Assembly (NCBI GenBank): GCA_000403945.1
Contig: APFI01000147.1
Coordinates: 1 to 20,770, forward strand
Reading direction: 5' to 3'
Source of the DNA: Desulfovibrio sp. Dsv1
GTDB taxonomy: Bacteria > Desulfobacterota > Desulfovibrionia > Desulfovibrionales > Desulfovibrionaceae
DNA: 20,770 nucleotides
Part shown: piece by piece, positions 1 to 4,974 of the stretch
Layout of the letters: the number at the start of each line of letters is the position of its first letter
Numbering within the stretch: position 1 is the stretch's first letter
The notes under the pieces: generated by a model
Database searches by the model: none
The model's input: the letters and a program-made list of their open reading frames with translations, nothing else
Told to the model about the DNA's origin: nothing
Program-made: the position numbers and the translations under genes

Positions 1-1
1 G

Positions 2-298
2 CCAGCCGCGAAGCGTGAAGTTGTGCTGTTCGTTCACGAAGAGCATGGGCTTTTTGTCAGCAAGGCGTGCACGGCATTGCGCATGAGTCGAAGCGTGTTT
101 GTCTGCAAGCCAGCACCGCGTGACGACAGCCTTGTGATAACGACGCTTCCTGGGCTGGCCGAGCGCTATCCACGGTACGGATTTGCCAAGTACCTTGCGG
201 TGCTGCGTCGTGAGGGGCATACATGGAACCATAAGCGCGTCTGCCGAATTTATCGGCAGTTGCAGTTGAACATGCGCCGCAAGGGCGCACGACACAAA
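2..298 (+). pseudogene. IS3-family transposase OrfB, internal fragment
   Basis: The reading frame is open from the left edge (codons from position 2), so the gene starts outside the window. About 95 residues resemble the N-terminal part of IS3-group OrfB: an alpha-helical segment with V-V-L-F-V-H-E-E-H-G, then the HTH_21-like stretch Y-P-R-Y-G-F-A-K-Y-L, R-R-E-G and V-C-R-I-Y-R, ending at L-N-M-R-R-K-G. After about position 285-300 the family pattern stops and the frame runs on through AT-rich DNA to a stop at 383-385; that tail does not look native. The DDE catalytic core is missing, so the copy is inactive. The loss of homology just before integrase 1 suggests that a rearrangement or insertion cut the element here. 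Confidence 0.75.
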
Positions 299-339
299 AA
301 AGAAGGGATTTTTGAGGGTAAGCCAACTAGCCGGGAAAA

Positions 340-386
340 TTCAATTTTTTCTGTAAAATCAAATAATTATCTAGAAAAAAATTGAA
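340..386. repeat. AT-rich inverted repeat at the IS3/integrase junction
   Basis: TTCAATTTTTTCT (340-352) is repeated inverted at 373-386 (AGAAAAAAATTGAA), with one extra base in the A/T run and a loop of about 20 nt. It could be a bidirectional terminator, an operator or part of an attachment region. It lies exactly where transposase homology has ended and before integrase 1. Confidence 0.45.
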
Positions 387-391
387 CATTC

Positions 392-458
392 CTCTTGCGC
401 TATTCCTTTTTTCTGGCTACGGCAACTGAATAGCAGAAACTTTTTACACTAGCAAGAG
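392..458. repeat. Two interleaved inverted repeats upstream of integrase 1
   Basis: CTCTTGC (392-398) pairs with GCAAGAG (452-458), and GCTATTC (399-405), immediately inside it, pairs with GAATAGC (428-434). The two 7-bp dyads frame the 100 bp before the integrase start. They could be binding sites for the integrase, a recombination directionality factor or a repressor. This is inference from symmetry alone. Confidence 0.35.
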
Positions 459-487
459 TTTTATAAGCGGGGGTTGACAAAGGAAAA

Positions 488-1630
488 ATGGCTCGGATCA
501 AAACGCGATATGTGGGGGTGTATTATCGCTTCGCCAAGCACCGGATCATGGCGGACGGAAAGCCTGATAAATGTTATGATATCCTCTACCATGCCAACGG
601 TAAATATGTCTGGGAAAAAATCGGCTGGCGATCCGAAGGGTACACTGTTGAGGATGCCATCACCATACGAGGATTGCGCGTCAAGGCAATCAGGCATCCG
701 GAGTTGATGCGGGAAGAGCAGGCTCCGCAACCTGATGATGGCAATGACCAGCAGACAACGATTTCTGACTTATGGAACAAATACACTGAACTATACTTTC
801 CACAATTAAAAAATAAACGATTCCCAAGTGTCATGTATAACAAGTACATTAAACCTGTATTTGAGAATACTCCCGCTAGCTCAATAACGAAACTGGATGT
901 TGAAAAGCTTAAAAGCTCTCTCCTTGCGAAGGAGCAAAAGAGTGGAGAAAAACTATCAAGATCATATATCAACAAAATAATTTCACTCCTTGGCCGCCTG
1001 ATCAATCGTGGCGTTGAGTGGAATATGGTCGATATTTCCAAAAATCCAATATCACATACCTTATTCAGCGACGCGGATAAAAAACGAGAACGGTTTTTGA
1101 CACCCGCAGAAGCCTCAAAAATTCTTGATGGTTTGTGCTGTATGCATTGTGAGGCTTACATATTTGCAAAGATATCACTTTTTACGGGCATGCGATTAAG
1201 TGAAATTGCAAGTATCAGGAAGCATAATATCAATATTGATGCTCGTATTGTTCATGTTGAAGGCAAAACAGGTTTCCGCAGCGCATATATTCCTGAAAAT
1301 CTTGTTTCGATTTTCACATATCTAAAAAACAGGGAACATCCCCAATATAATGAACAATGTTTTGATAGAGATGTCAGTACAATGTCTCGCTATTTCAGGT
1401 TTGTCGTCCAGGCAATTGGTCTTAACTCAAATGTGAGTGATTCTCGATACAAGGTTGTATTTCATACTTTGCGCCACACATTTTGTTCCTGGCTAGCTAT
1501 GAAAGGTATTGCTCTTTATACCATTGGTGAACTTGTCGGCCATAAAAAACTGGAGATGACGAAGCGCTACGCCAAGCTTTCCCCGGATACCAAACGCGAC
1601 GCACTAAATACAATCAGCCGTATATTATGA
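488..1630 (+). CDS. Tyrosine recombinase/integrase 1
   Basis: A 380-aa site-specific recombinase of the phage/ICE integrase family, expected to cut and rejoin att sites through a 3'-phosphotyrosine intermediate. The N-terminal ~75 residues contain the Y-V-W-E-K-I-G-W...S-E-G-Y pattern, also found in integrase 2, probably the arm-type DNA-binding domain. A SAM-like core-binding domain covers about 90-195. The catalytic domain shows R236 (G-M-R-L-S-E-I), K260, H326-x-x-R329 (H-T-L-R-H), H352 (G-H-K-K) and nucleophile Y361 (K-R-Y-A-K-L), so all catalytic positions are present. The ATG at 488 has AAAGGA a few bases upstream. The coding DNA is visibly more AT-rich than integrase 2 or the restriction genes, which suggests a separate origin. 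It reads into the hairpin-rich region that follows. Confidence 0.93.
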   Translation: MARIKTRYVGVYYRFAKHRIMADGKPDKCYDILYHANGKYVWEKIGWRSEGYTVEDAITIRGLRVKAIRHPELMREEQAPQPDDGNDQQTTISDLWNKYTELYFPQLKNKRFPSVMYNKYIKPVFENTPASSITKLDVEKLKSSLLAKEQKSGEKLSRSYINKIISLLGRLINRGVEWNMVDISKNPISHTLFSDADKKRERFLTPAEASKILDGLCCMHCEAYIFAKISLFTGMRLSEIASIRKHNINIDARIVHVEGKTGFRSAYIPENLVSIFTYLKNREHPQYNEQCFDRDVSTMSRYFRFVVQAIGLNSNVSDSRYKVVFHTLRHTFCSWLAMKGIALYTIGELVGHKKLEMTKRYAKLSPDTKRDALNTISRIL

Positions 1631-1632
1631 TG

Positions 1633-1678
1633 TGGAGGGTGCGCCCTGGGCGTATCTTCCGCGCCATCGTTCCCTCCA
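1633..1678. repeat. 46-bp structured repeat, copy A
   Basis: Bounded by TGGAGGG and CCCTCCA (a perfect 7-bp outer stem), with an inner hairpin TGCGCC-ctg-GGCGTA followed by CTTCCGCGCCATCGTT. It matches copy B at 2910-2955 at 42 of 46 positions. Three of the four differences lie in the inner loop; the fourth changes a stem G·T pairing into G-C. Confidence 0.8.
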
Positions 1679-1701
1679 GCCCACGCTCCTTGTGCAGCTG
1701 C

Positions 1702-1737
1702 GACGGCCGGCCTGAAGGCGGTCGTCTGGCTTCCGCG
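1702..1737. repeat. Hairpin plus CTTCCGCG, variant copy
   Basis: GACGGCCG (1702-1709) pairs with CGGTCGTC (1719-1726), with one G·U wobble, and is followed after three bases by CTTCCGCG (1730-1737). The primary sequence of the hairpin differs from copies A and B, but the arrangement is the same. Confidence 0.5.
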
Positions 1738-1810
1738 TCCCCTGGTCATTTCGGTTCACTCTGTCACGGAAGCAACCCTCATTGTCAAGAACCTTTTCCA
1801 TAAGGAAGGG

Positions 1811-1848
1811 GTTGCGCGCGGGCGCGCAACTTCCGCGCCGTCATTCCC
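1811..1848. repeat. Hairpin plus CTTCCGCG, third related copy
   Basis: GTTGCGCGC-gg-GCGCGCAAC (1811-1830) is a perfect 9-bp stem, and the last C begins CTTCCGCGCCGTCATTCCC (1830-1848), close to the CTTCCGCGCCATCGTTCCC of the 46-bp repeats. Confidence 0.6.
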
Positions 1849-1941
1849 GGCTTCACTTCGCTCCGCCTTGGTCATTCCGTCACGGAAGCGAGCTCTCTTT
1901 TCCAGATGTTCTCCTTTTTCTGGCGTTGGCACGCCTTTAAA

Positions 1942-1993
1942 CGGATTCCCTCAAGGGGCTTCTTCACATGGTGAAAGCCCTTGGGGGAATCCG
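1942..1993 (+). promoter_or_regulatory. Long leader hairpin before the 72-aa gene
   Basis: CGGATTCCC (1942-1950) pairs with GGGAATCCG (1985-1993), and the stem continues inward through AAGGG/CCCTT to TTCAC/GTGAA, closed by an ATG triloop at 1968-1970. This gives a stem of over 20 bp with small bulges. It ends about 50 bases before the start codon at 2044 and has no U-tract, so it fits a leader, processing or attenuation structure better than an intrinsic terminator. Confidence 0.6.
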
Positions 1994-2043
1994 CATTAAA
2001 GACGGGTTCAACTCCAGGGAAAAAACGTGAAAGGAGCGAAAAC

Positions 2044-2262
2044 ATGAAGATCACGATCATAAACGATTTCCACGGCTCTTCGGTAGAGGTTATCCCCATC
2101 GAGAGCTACACACTGGAGAGCGGTCAAGCGTGCGCTGTACTGCCATACGCCGAATATCAGCATGCGAGAAAGGTACTCTGCGGAATGAGCAACTGCAATT
2201 GCATGATGCCTGGCAATGGCCTTGGCTATGACGGCGTAAGGTACATCCTCAAGTTTGAGTAA
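2044..2262 (+). CDS. Hypothetical 72-aa protein
   Basis: The ATG at 2044 has a good ribosome-binding site, AAGGAG at 2031-2036, eight bases ahead. The product begins M-K-I-T-I-I-N-D-F-H-G and contains L-C-G-M-S-N-C-N-C with clustered cysteines in its second half, followed by a short beta-like tail ending Y-I-L-K-F-E. It has no membrane segment or signal peptide. I do not recognise a named family; small proteins starting V-I-N-D-F-H occur, to my recollection, in sulfate-reducer phage-like islands. The clustered cysteines could bind a metal, which is inference only. It is the first gene of a two-gene group enclosed by the 46-bp repeats. Confidence 0.65.
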   Translation: MKITIINDFHGSSVEVIPIESYTLESGQACAVLPYAEYQHARKVLCGMSNCNCMMPGNGLGYDGVRYILKFE

Positions 2263-2279
2263 TCAAACTTCCTGCCATC

Positions 2280-2318
2280 GGCCAGACGGCTCCTTCAATG
2301 AGTCGGAGTCGTTTGGCC
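2280..2318 (+). promoter_or_regulatory. 14-bp intergenic RNA hairpin
   Basis: GGCCAGACGGCTCC (2280-2293) can pair fully with GGAGTCGTTTGGCC (2305-2318) around an 11-nt loop. Two pairs are G·U in the plus-strand transcript and would be A·C mismatches in the complement, so the structure belongs to the plus-strand RNA. It lies between the two small genes and has no U-tract, suggesting an mRNA processing or stability element. Confidence 0.55.
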
Positions 2319-2374
2319 AAAATGTATGGACAGATACCATGAAAACACCTATAAATAAAATATCTGGAGGACAT

Positions 2375-2761
2375 ATGACCGCGCTTGCTTTTGATACTCT
2401 GGCATACGCCAAGGAGATGGAGGCCGCAGGATTCTCCCGTGAGCAGGCCGAAGTCTTTGCCGCCGCTCAGGGTAAAATCCTGAAAGAGGCCTTTGCCGCC
2501 ACTGAGCTGGCGACCAAGACTGATGTCAATGACGTTCGCATAGCACTGAAAGCCGAAATTCAGGATGTGCGGAGTGAGCTGAAAGTCGAAATTCAGGATG
2601 TGCGGAGTGAGCTGAAAGCCGAAATTCAGGATGTGCGCACCGAAGTGCTGAGACTTGAAAACAAGATGGAAGCCAACAAGCATGAAGTCCTGAAATGGGT
2701 AATAGGTACAATGGTAGCCCAGACAGCGCTCATTGTGGCAGTCATTGCCTTCCTCAAGTAG
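2375..2761 (+). CDS. DUF1640-like coiled-coil protein with C-terminal membrane anchor
   Basis: A 128-aa protein. I chose the ATG at 2375 because TCTGGAGG ends five bases before it; an upstream start at 2255 would read through an intergenic hairpin. The N-terminus (F-D-T-L-A-Y-A-K-E-M-E-A-A-G-F-S, then Q-A-E) matches the pattern of the DUF1640/CCDC90-like family, known for a helical head, long coiled coil and one membrane helix. Residues ~55-90 contain three 11-residue repeats of the type L-K-A-E-I-Q-D-V-R-S-E, a hendecad coiled coil. The last ~22 residues form a hydrophobic helix (W-V-I-G-T-M-V-A-Q-T-A-L-I-V-A-V-I-A-F) ending in L-K, so the protein is probably tail-anchored in the inner membrane. 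Function is unknown; such genes are common in prophages and islands. A strong terminator follows. Confidence 0.8.
   Translation: MTALAFDTLAYAKEMEAAGFSREQAEVFAAAQGKILKEAFAATELATKTDVNDVRIALKAEIQDVRSELKVEIQDVRSELKAEIQDVRTEVLRLENKMEANKHEVLKWVIGTMVAQTALIVAVIAFLK
2546..2644 (+). repeat. Three 33-bp in-frame tandem repeats
   Basis: Units at 2546-2578, 2579-2611 and 2612-2644 each encode 11 residues (L-K-[AV]-E-I-Q-D-V-R-[ST]-E). Units 1 and 2 differ at a single base and unit 3 diverges only at its end, so the expansion is recent and copy number may vary between strains. Confidence 0.9.
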
Positions 2762-2777
2762 CTCTCCCCGTGATCGC

Positions 2778-2811
2778 GGGCGGTTCATGTGAGCCGCCCT
2801 TTTTCTTTTTT
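2778..2811 (+). terminator. Rho-independent terminator after the DUF1640-like gene
   Basis: GGGCGGTTCA (2778-2787) pairs with TGAGCCGCCC (2790-2799), with one G·U, followed by a T-rich run (2800-2811). It sits 17 bases after the stop codon. Confidence 0.92.
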
Positions 2812-2909
2812 CAGAAACTCATATTGCGCGCGACGCCTCCTCGTTATGTGGCTATTCTGACATTGCGCGCCGCGCGATGCCGGGAGCATCGGGCTCCCGG
2901 CCTTTATGG

Positions 2910-2955
2910 TGGAGGGTGCGCCTGTGGCGCATCTTCCGCGCCATCGTTCCCTCCA
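2910..2955. repeat. 46-bp structured repeat, copy B
   Basis: Same length and ends as copy A at 1633-1678, 42 of 46 bases identical. The inner stem TGCGCC/GGCGCA is perfect here, where copy A has a wobble. Copies A and B enclose the 72-aa and DUF1640-like genes in direct orientation. Confidence 0.85.
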
Positions 2956-2987
2956 CTCCCGTGCTTCTACAGCCAAGATATCATAAG

Positions 2988-3014
2988 GCTTCCTGGAAAC
3001 AGGGAGCTTTTTTT
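2988..3014 (+). terminator. Rho-independent terminator
   Basis: GCTTCCTG (2988-2995), GAAA tetraloop, CAGGGAGC (3000-3007) with one wobble pair, followed by T7. There is no protein-coding gene directly upstream. Confidence 0.85.
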
Positions 3015-3050
3015 ATTGCCGATATTTTTATCTTTTTTGGAGAAAAAAAT

Positions 3051-3130
3051 ATACAGAATCATGCAGAATCATGCAGAATCCGACAATATCATGCAGAAAC
3101 ATGCAATAACAGACAGAAATATGCAATGCG
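3051..3130. repeat. 10-bp direct repeat array (consensus ATGCAGAATC)
   Basis: Units begin every 10 bases: 3051 ATACAGAATC, 3061 and 3071 ATGCAGAATC, 3081 CGACAATATC, 3091 ATGCAGAAAC, 3101 ATGCAATAAC, 3111 AGACAGAAAT, 3121 ATGCAATGCG. The period is close to one DNA helical turn, so one face of the helix would carry the same bases eight times, as expected for cooperative protein binding. It lies 160-240 bases before rha. Iteron-like origin and multi-site operator are both possible. Confidence 0.8.
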
Positions 3131-3177
3131 ACAATTTGACTGCCTATTATTTTATGATACTGTCAAAGCAAAAGAAG

Positions 3178-3226
3178 ACAGGACAGGTAAAGTGGTACCA
3201 CTTTTCAAGTGGCCACTTTACGTCCT
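3178..3226. promoter_or_regulatory. Double palindrome upstream of rha
   Basis: A perfect 14-bp palindrome AAGTGGTACCACTT (3190-3203) and a perfect 12-bp palindrome AAGTGGCCACTT (3207-3218) share half-sites and have centres 16 bp apart. They are also inverted copies of each other within a larger dyad (GTAAAGTGG at 3187-3195 and CCACTTTAC at 3213-3221, extending to CAGGAC/GTCCTG). This suits a tandem operator for a dimeric regulator, or a cruciform/RNA hairpin. It lies about 70 bases before the rha start. Confidence 0.75.
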
Positions 3227-3293
3227 GCCCCCTCAACGCCGGGGGTGGCTTGCTTATTCGCCTTCGGCTCAACGCTAAAAAAGGAGAAAGATC

Positions 3294-4031
3294 ATGGAAG
3301 ACAGCCAGACCAACGGACAGGAAATCACCGTGCAACCCATTGAAAACATGGTGCAGATTGACGACGGCAAGATGTTCACCACATCACTGATCATCGCCCA
3401 GGCTTTCGAGAAGGAGCACAAGGACGTGCTCAAAGCTATCTCCAATCTGGAGTGCTCCAAGGAGTTCCATGAGCGCAATTTTGCGCCAATGGTCTATGAA
3501 GCGGAAATCGGCAGTGGAGCCAAGAGAGAATTTCCCGCCTATCGCCTGACCCGCGACGGCTTCGCCTTCCTGGCGATGGGTTTCACGGGCAAGAAGGCGG
3601 CGGCCTGGAAAGAAAAGTTTCTGGAAGCGTTCAATGCGATGGAGAAGGCGCTGCTGGCCCAGAGAGATGGAGAGGCAGTCCCAATCGACCAGGACGAGGT
3701 TCCTTCCCTGCCTGAAGAAACACGATCCAGTAATTTTTTCAGGTCCAGGAGAAAAATCGGAAAGGGTGATCTGGCGGCGCTTAGTGGGATCCTTCACCTG
3801 GAGGCCCTGATTCAGGAAGAGACATGGGAGAATGCCGCCGAACGACTTTGCAGGAGAATGAATATTACATGGCCTTCGGTACGGGAAAAACAGCGCGGAT
3901 ACAAAAACGTAGCCCGTTATCAAAGGAGAAAAAAATTGATCTGTCAGAAAAGCCTAAACAAAACCTCCCTGTCTCAGCTTGAGATAGGGAGGTTTTCTGA
4001 TTTATCGTTTTTATTCAGGCAATTGCCATAG
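3294..4031 (+). CDS. rha: Rha-family phage regulatory protein
   Basis: Starts at the ATG at 3294 behind AAGGAG. Residues ~20-120 match the phage Rha (pRha) pattern: D-G-K-M-F-T-T-S-L-I-I-A, F-E-K-E-H-K-D-V-L-K-A-I, F-P-A-Y-R-L-T-R-D-G-F-A-F-L-A-M-G-F-T-G-K-K-A, W-K-E-K-F-L-E-A-F-N. Rha proteins are phage regulators, in P22-like phages interfering with growth in some hosts. Residues ~155-205 are a separate helical domain (K-G-D-L-A-A-L-S-G-I-L-H-L). The last ~30 residues are suspect: they follow an A7 tract (3929-3935) and are translated through a perfect terminator hairpin (3961-3995). With six As the frame would stop at once (TGA at 3937-3939), placing the terminator after the gene. The true product may therefore end near residue 213. 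Confidence 0.85.
   Translation: MEDSQTNGQEITVQPIENMVQIDDGKMFTTSLIIAQAFEKEHKDVLKAISNLECSKEFHERNFAPMVYEAEIGSGAKREFPAYRLTRDGFAFLAMGFTGKKAAAWKEKFLEAFNAMEKALLAQRDGEAVPIDQDEVPSLPEETRSSNFFRSRRKIGKGDLAALSGILHLEALIQEETWENAAERLCRRMNITWPSVREKQRGYKNVARYQRRKKLICQKSLNKTSLSQLEIGRFSDLSFLFRQLP
3961..3995. terminator. Bidirectional intrinsic terminator
   Basis: AAACCTCCCT-g-TCTCA (3961-3976), loop GCT, TGAGA-t-AGGGAGGTTTT (3980-3996). T-runs are available on both strands. It separates rha (+) from the convergent minus-strand membrane-protein gene ending at 4064, but overlaps the 3' end of the long rha frame. Confidence 0.9.
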
Positions 4032-4063
4032 GAAAAATCCGTCGCGTAACGAAGCTGACCCAC

Positions 4064-4840
4064 TCAGGTTTCGTTTTCCCCACCCTGGCGGGGCGCGCCT
4101 CCCTGGTTGATATACTTTTTAGGCATGGCCTCGCGAAAAAGTTCCACATAAGCGGCAGGGGCGGTTTCTATACCACGCAATTTGCCAATGGCCAGATATT
4201 TGCGCTTGATGTCTTCACGAGAGAGGGTGCGTGGCGGTTTCACCTCGCGGGTGACGTCATGGGCAAGCGCAATAAGTACAGCCATGTGTTTTTGCACGTC
4301 TTCAAGCTGCGATTTCAAACGTCCTGCACTTCCTGAGGCAGATGTGTATTGCCCCTTAAGCTTCTTGTTCTCTTGGCGTAAGTCAGCATTCATCTTTTCG
4401 AGAACCGCCAGTTGGGCAGCGCTGATGTCACTACCCTGCGAAGGCTGACCCCACTTACTTTGCTCCGCCTGGATGATGGATTGAATTTCATCATAATCGC
4501 AGCAGTAATACGCTGAGCCAAAAGCGTTTAGCCGGTCAGAGCGAAAAGATAGCGGGGAAAGGAACGTTGAAATGATTTTACAGGGCACACCATCTGTGGC
4601 CTCTTTCCCAAGAGGAAGTTTTGACCGATACACGTTAATATCGTGGTGCCTGAACACCTTAATACTTTCCTTATGGGTAGTGGCGTGCAACAAGCGCATG
4701 GCTTCGTTGAGGCGAATCGCCTTTGGCAGCGTCGTTGTCCCCCAGAGAGAAAAGAAGTGGTACACCAGCAAGCAGAAAGGGGCTGTCGCCAAAGCTCCCC
4801 CAAGAAGCACGATTATTGCGAGCGCACCAAGGTCGTACAT
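4064..4840 (-). CDS. Membrane-anchored coiled-coil protein, unknown function
   Basis: A 258-aa protein from the ATG at 4840; a TTG at 4867 in frame is an alternative, and neither has a strong ribosome-binding site, so coupling to the overlapping upstream 53-aa gene is likely. Residues ~4-33 form one hydrophobic helix (L-G-A-L-A-I-I-V-L-L-G-G-A-L-A). A soluble region follows, with Y-Y-C-C-D-Y-D and W-G-Q-P. Residues ~145-195 (L-E-K-M-N-A-D-L-R-Q-E-N-K-K-L-K, then L-K-S-Q-L-E-D-V-Q-K-H) are a coiled coil. The charged C-terminal part contains L-S-R-E-D-I-K-R-K-Y-L. I do not recognise a family. It is the last gene of an apparent minus-strand operon with the AlbA_2 ATPase, which suggests a membrane partner for that protein. 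Confidence 0.7.
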   Translation of the reverse strand: MYDLGALAIIVLLGGALATAPFCLLVYHFFSLWGTTTLPKAIRLNEAMRLLHATTHKESIKVFRHHDINVYRSKLPLGKEATDGVPCKIISTFLSPLSFRSDRLNAFGSAYYCCDYDEIQSIIQAEQSKWGQPSQGSDISAAQLAVLEKMNADLRQENKKLKGQYTSASGSAGRLKSQLEDVQKHMAVLIALAHDVTREVKPPRTLSREDIKRKYLAIGKLRGIETAPAAYVELFREAMPKKYINQGGAPRQGGENET

Positions 4841-4974
4841 GGATGCGTCCACGACAGCTTGACGCAAAAGAGTAGCGATATGATGGCAGTCGCATACAGC
4901 CCCAATGCAGCCACGATTGCCACTGCCATGAAGCGAATGGTGCTGATGGCATTACGTTTTTGTGCAGGGGTCAT
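4813..4974 (-). CDS. 53-aa single-helix membrane protein
   Basis: The ATG at 4974-4972 overlaps the TGA of the AlbA_2 gene (ATGA), a classic arrangement for translational coupling. The product begins M-T-P-A-Q-K-R-N-A-I-S-T-I-R, then has a ~24-residue hydrophobic helix (F-M-A-V-A-I-V-A-A-L-G-L-Y-A-T-A-I-I) and ends L-V-R-S-Q. Its 3' end overlaps the next membrane-protein gene by 28 bases in another frame. Coding status rests on the overlap, the coherent membrane helix and the basic N-terminus. Function unknown; a small membrane subunit acting with its two neighbours is plausible. Confidence 0.6.
   Translation of the reverse strand: MTPAQKRNAISTIRFMAVAIVAALGLYATAIISLLFCVKLSWTHPCTTLVRSQ

Larger units (their letters stand above)
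1631..2030. other. Gene-poor stretch rich in hairpins
   Basis: I see no convincing gene in these 400 bases. Short reading frames on the minus strand have low-complexity, Arg/Ala-rich translations. The stretch holds three hairpins each followed by CTTCCGCG (listed separately), the direct repeats TGGTCATT (1743-1750 and 1869-1876) and GTCACGGAAGC (1763-1773 and 1879-1889), and a long hairpin at 1942-1993. CTTCCGCG and CACGGAAG form outward-facing arms at 1730-1772 and at 1830-1888. Confidence 0.6.
2879..3014 (+). ncRNA. Candidate structured small RNA containing 46-bp repeat copy B
   Basis: Three structures follow one another on the plus strand: hairpin GCCGGGAGC/GCTCCCGGC (2879-2887/2893-2901), the 46-bp repeat with its 7-bp outer stem and inner hairpin TGCGCC-tgt-GGCGCA (2910-2955), and an intrinsic terminator (2988-3014). 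The preceding gene already has its own terminator at 2778-2811, so the second one implies a separate short transcript. I see no clear promoter, so this remains a hypothesis. Confidence 0.35.
2812..3290. other. Gene-poor stretch with ncRNA-like and operator-like structures
   Basis: Reading frames crossing this stretch translate the 10-bp repeats and hairpins in several frames with no protein-like pattern, and I do not consider them genes. The contents, in order, are: a 9-bp hairpin at 2879-2901, 46-bp repeat copy B at 2910-2955, a terminator at 2988-3014, the 10-bp repeat array at 3051-3130, the double palindrome at 3178-3226, and the rha ribosome-binding site (AAGGAG, 3281-3286). Confidence 0.6.

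Noticed and set aside
1872..2099. Minus-strand frame over the leader hairpin
   Set aside because: It covers the long inverted repeat and the start of the 72-aa gene, with no ribosome-binding site or family pattern.
1630..3014. Possible retron or diversity-generating element
   Set aside because: The hairpin-rich DNA suggested it, but no reverse transcriptase is encoded in the window.
3051..3130. Possible CRISPR array
   Set aside because: Units are only 10 bp, with no spacers, and no cas gene is present.
2695..3390. Long plus-strand open frame over the repeat region
   Set aside because: It crosses two terminators, the 46-bp repeat and the 10-bp array, starts inside the DUF1640-like gene and ends inside rha in another frame. 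The 10-bp array is also open in a second frame, as expected of non-coding repeats.
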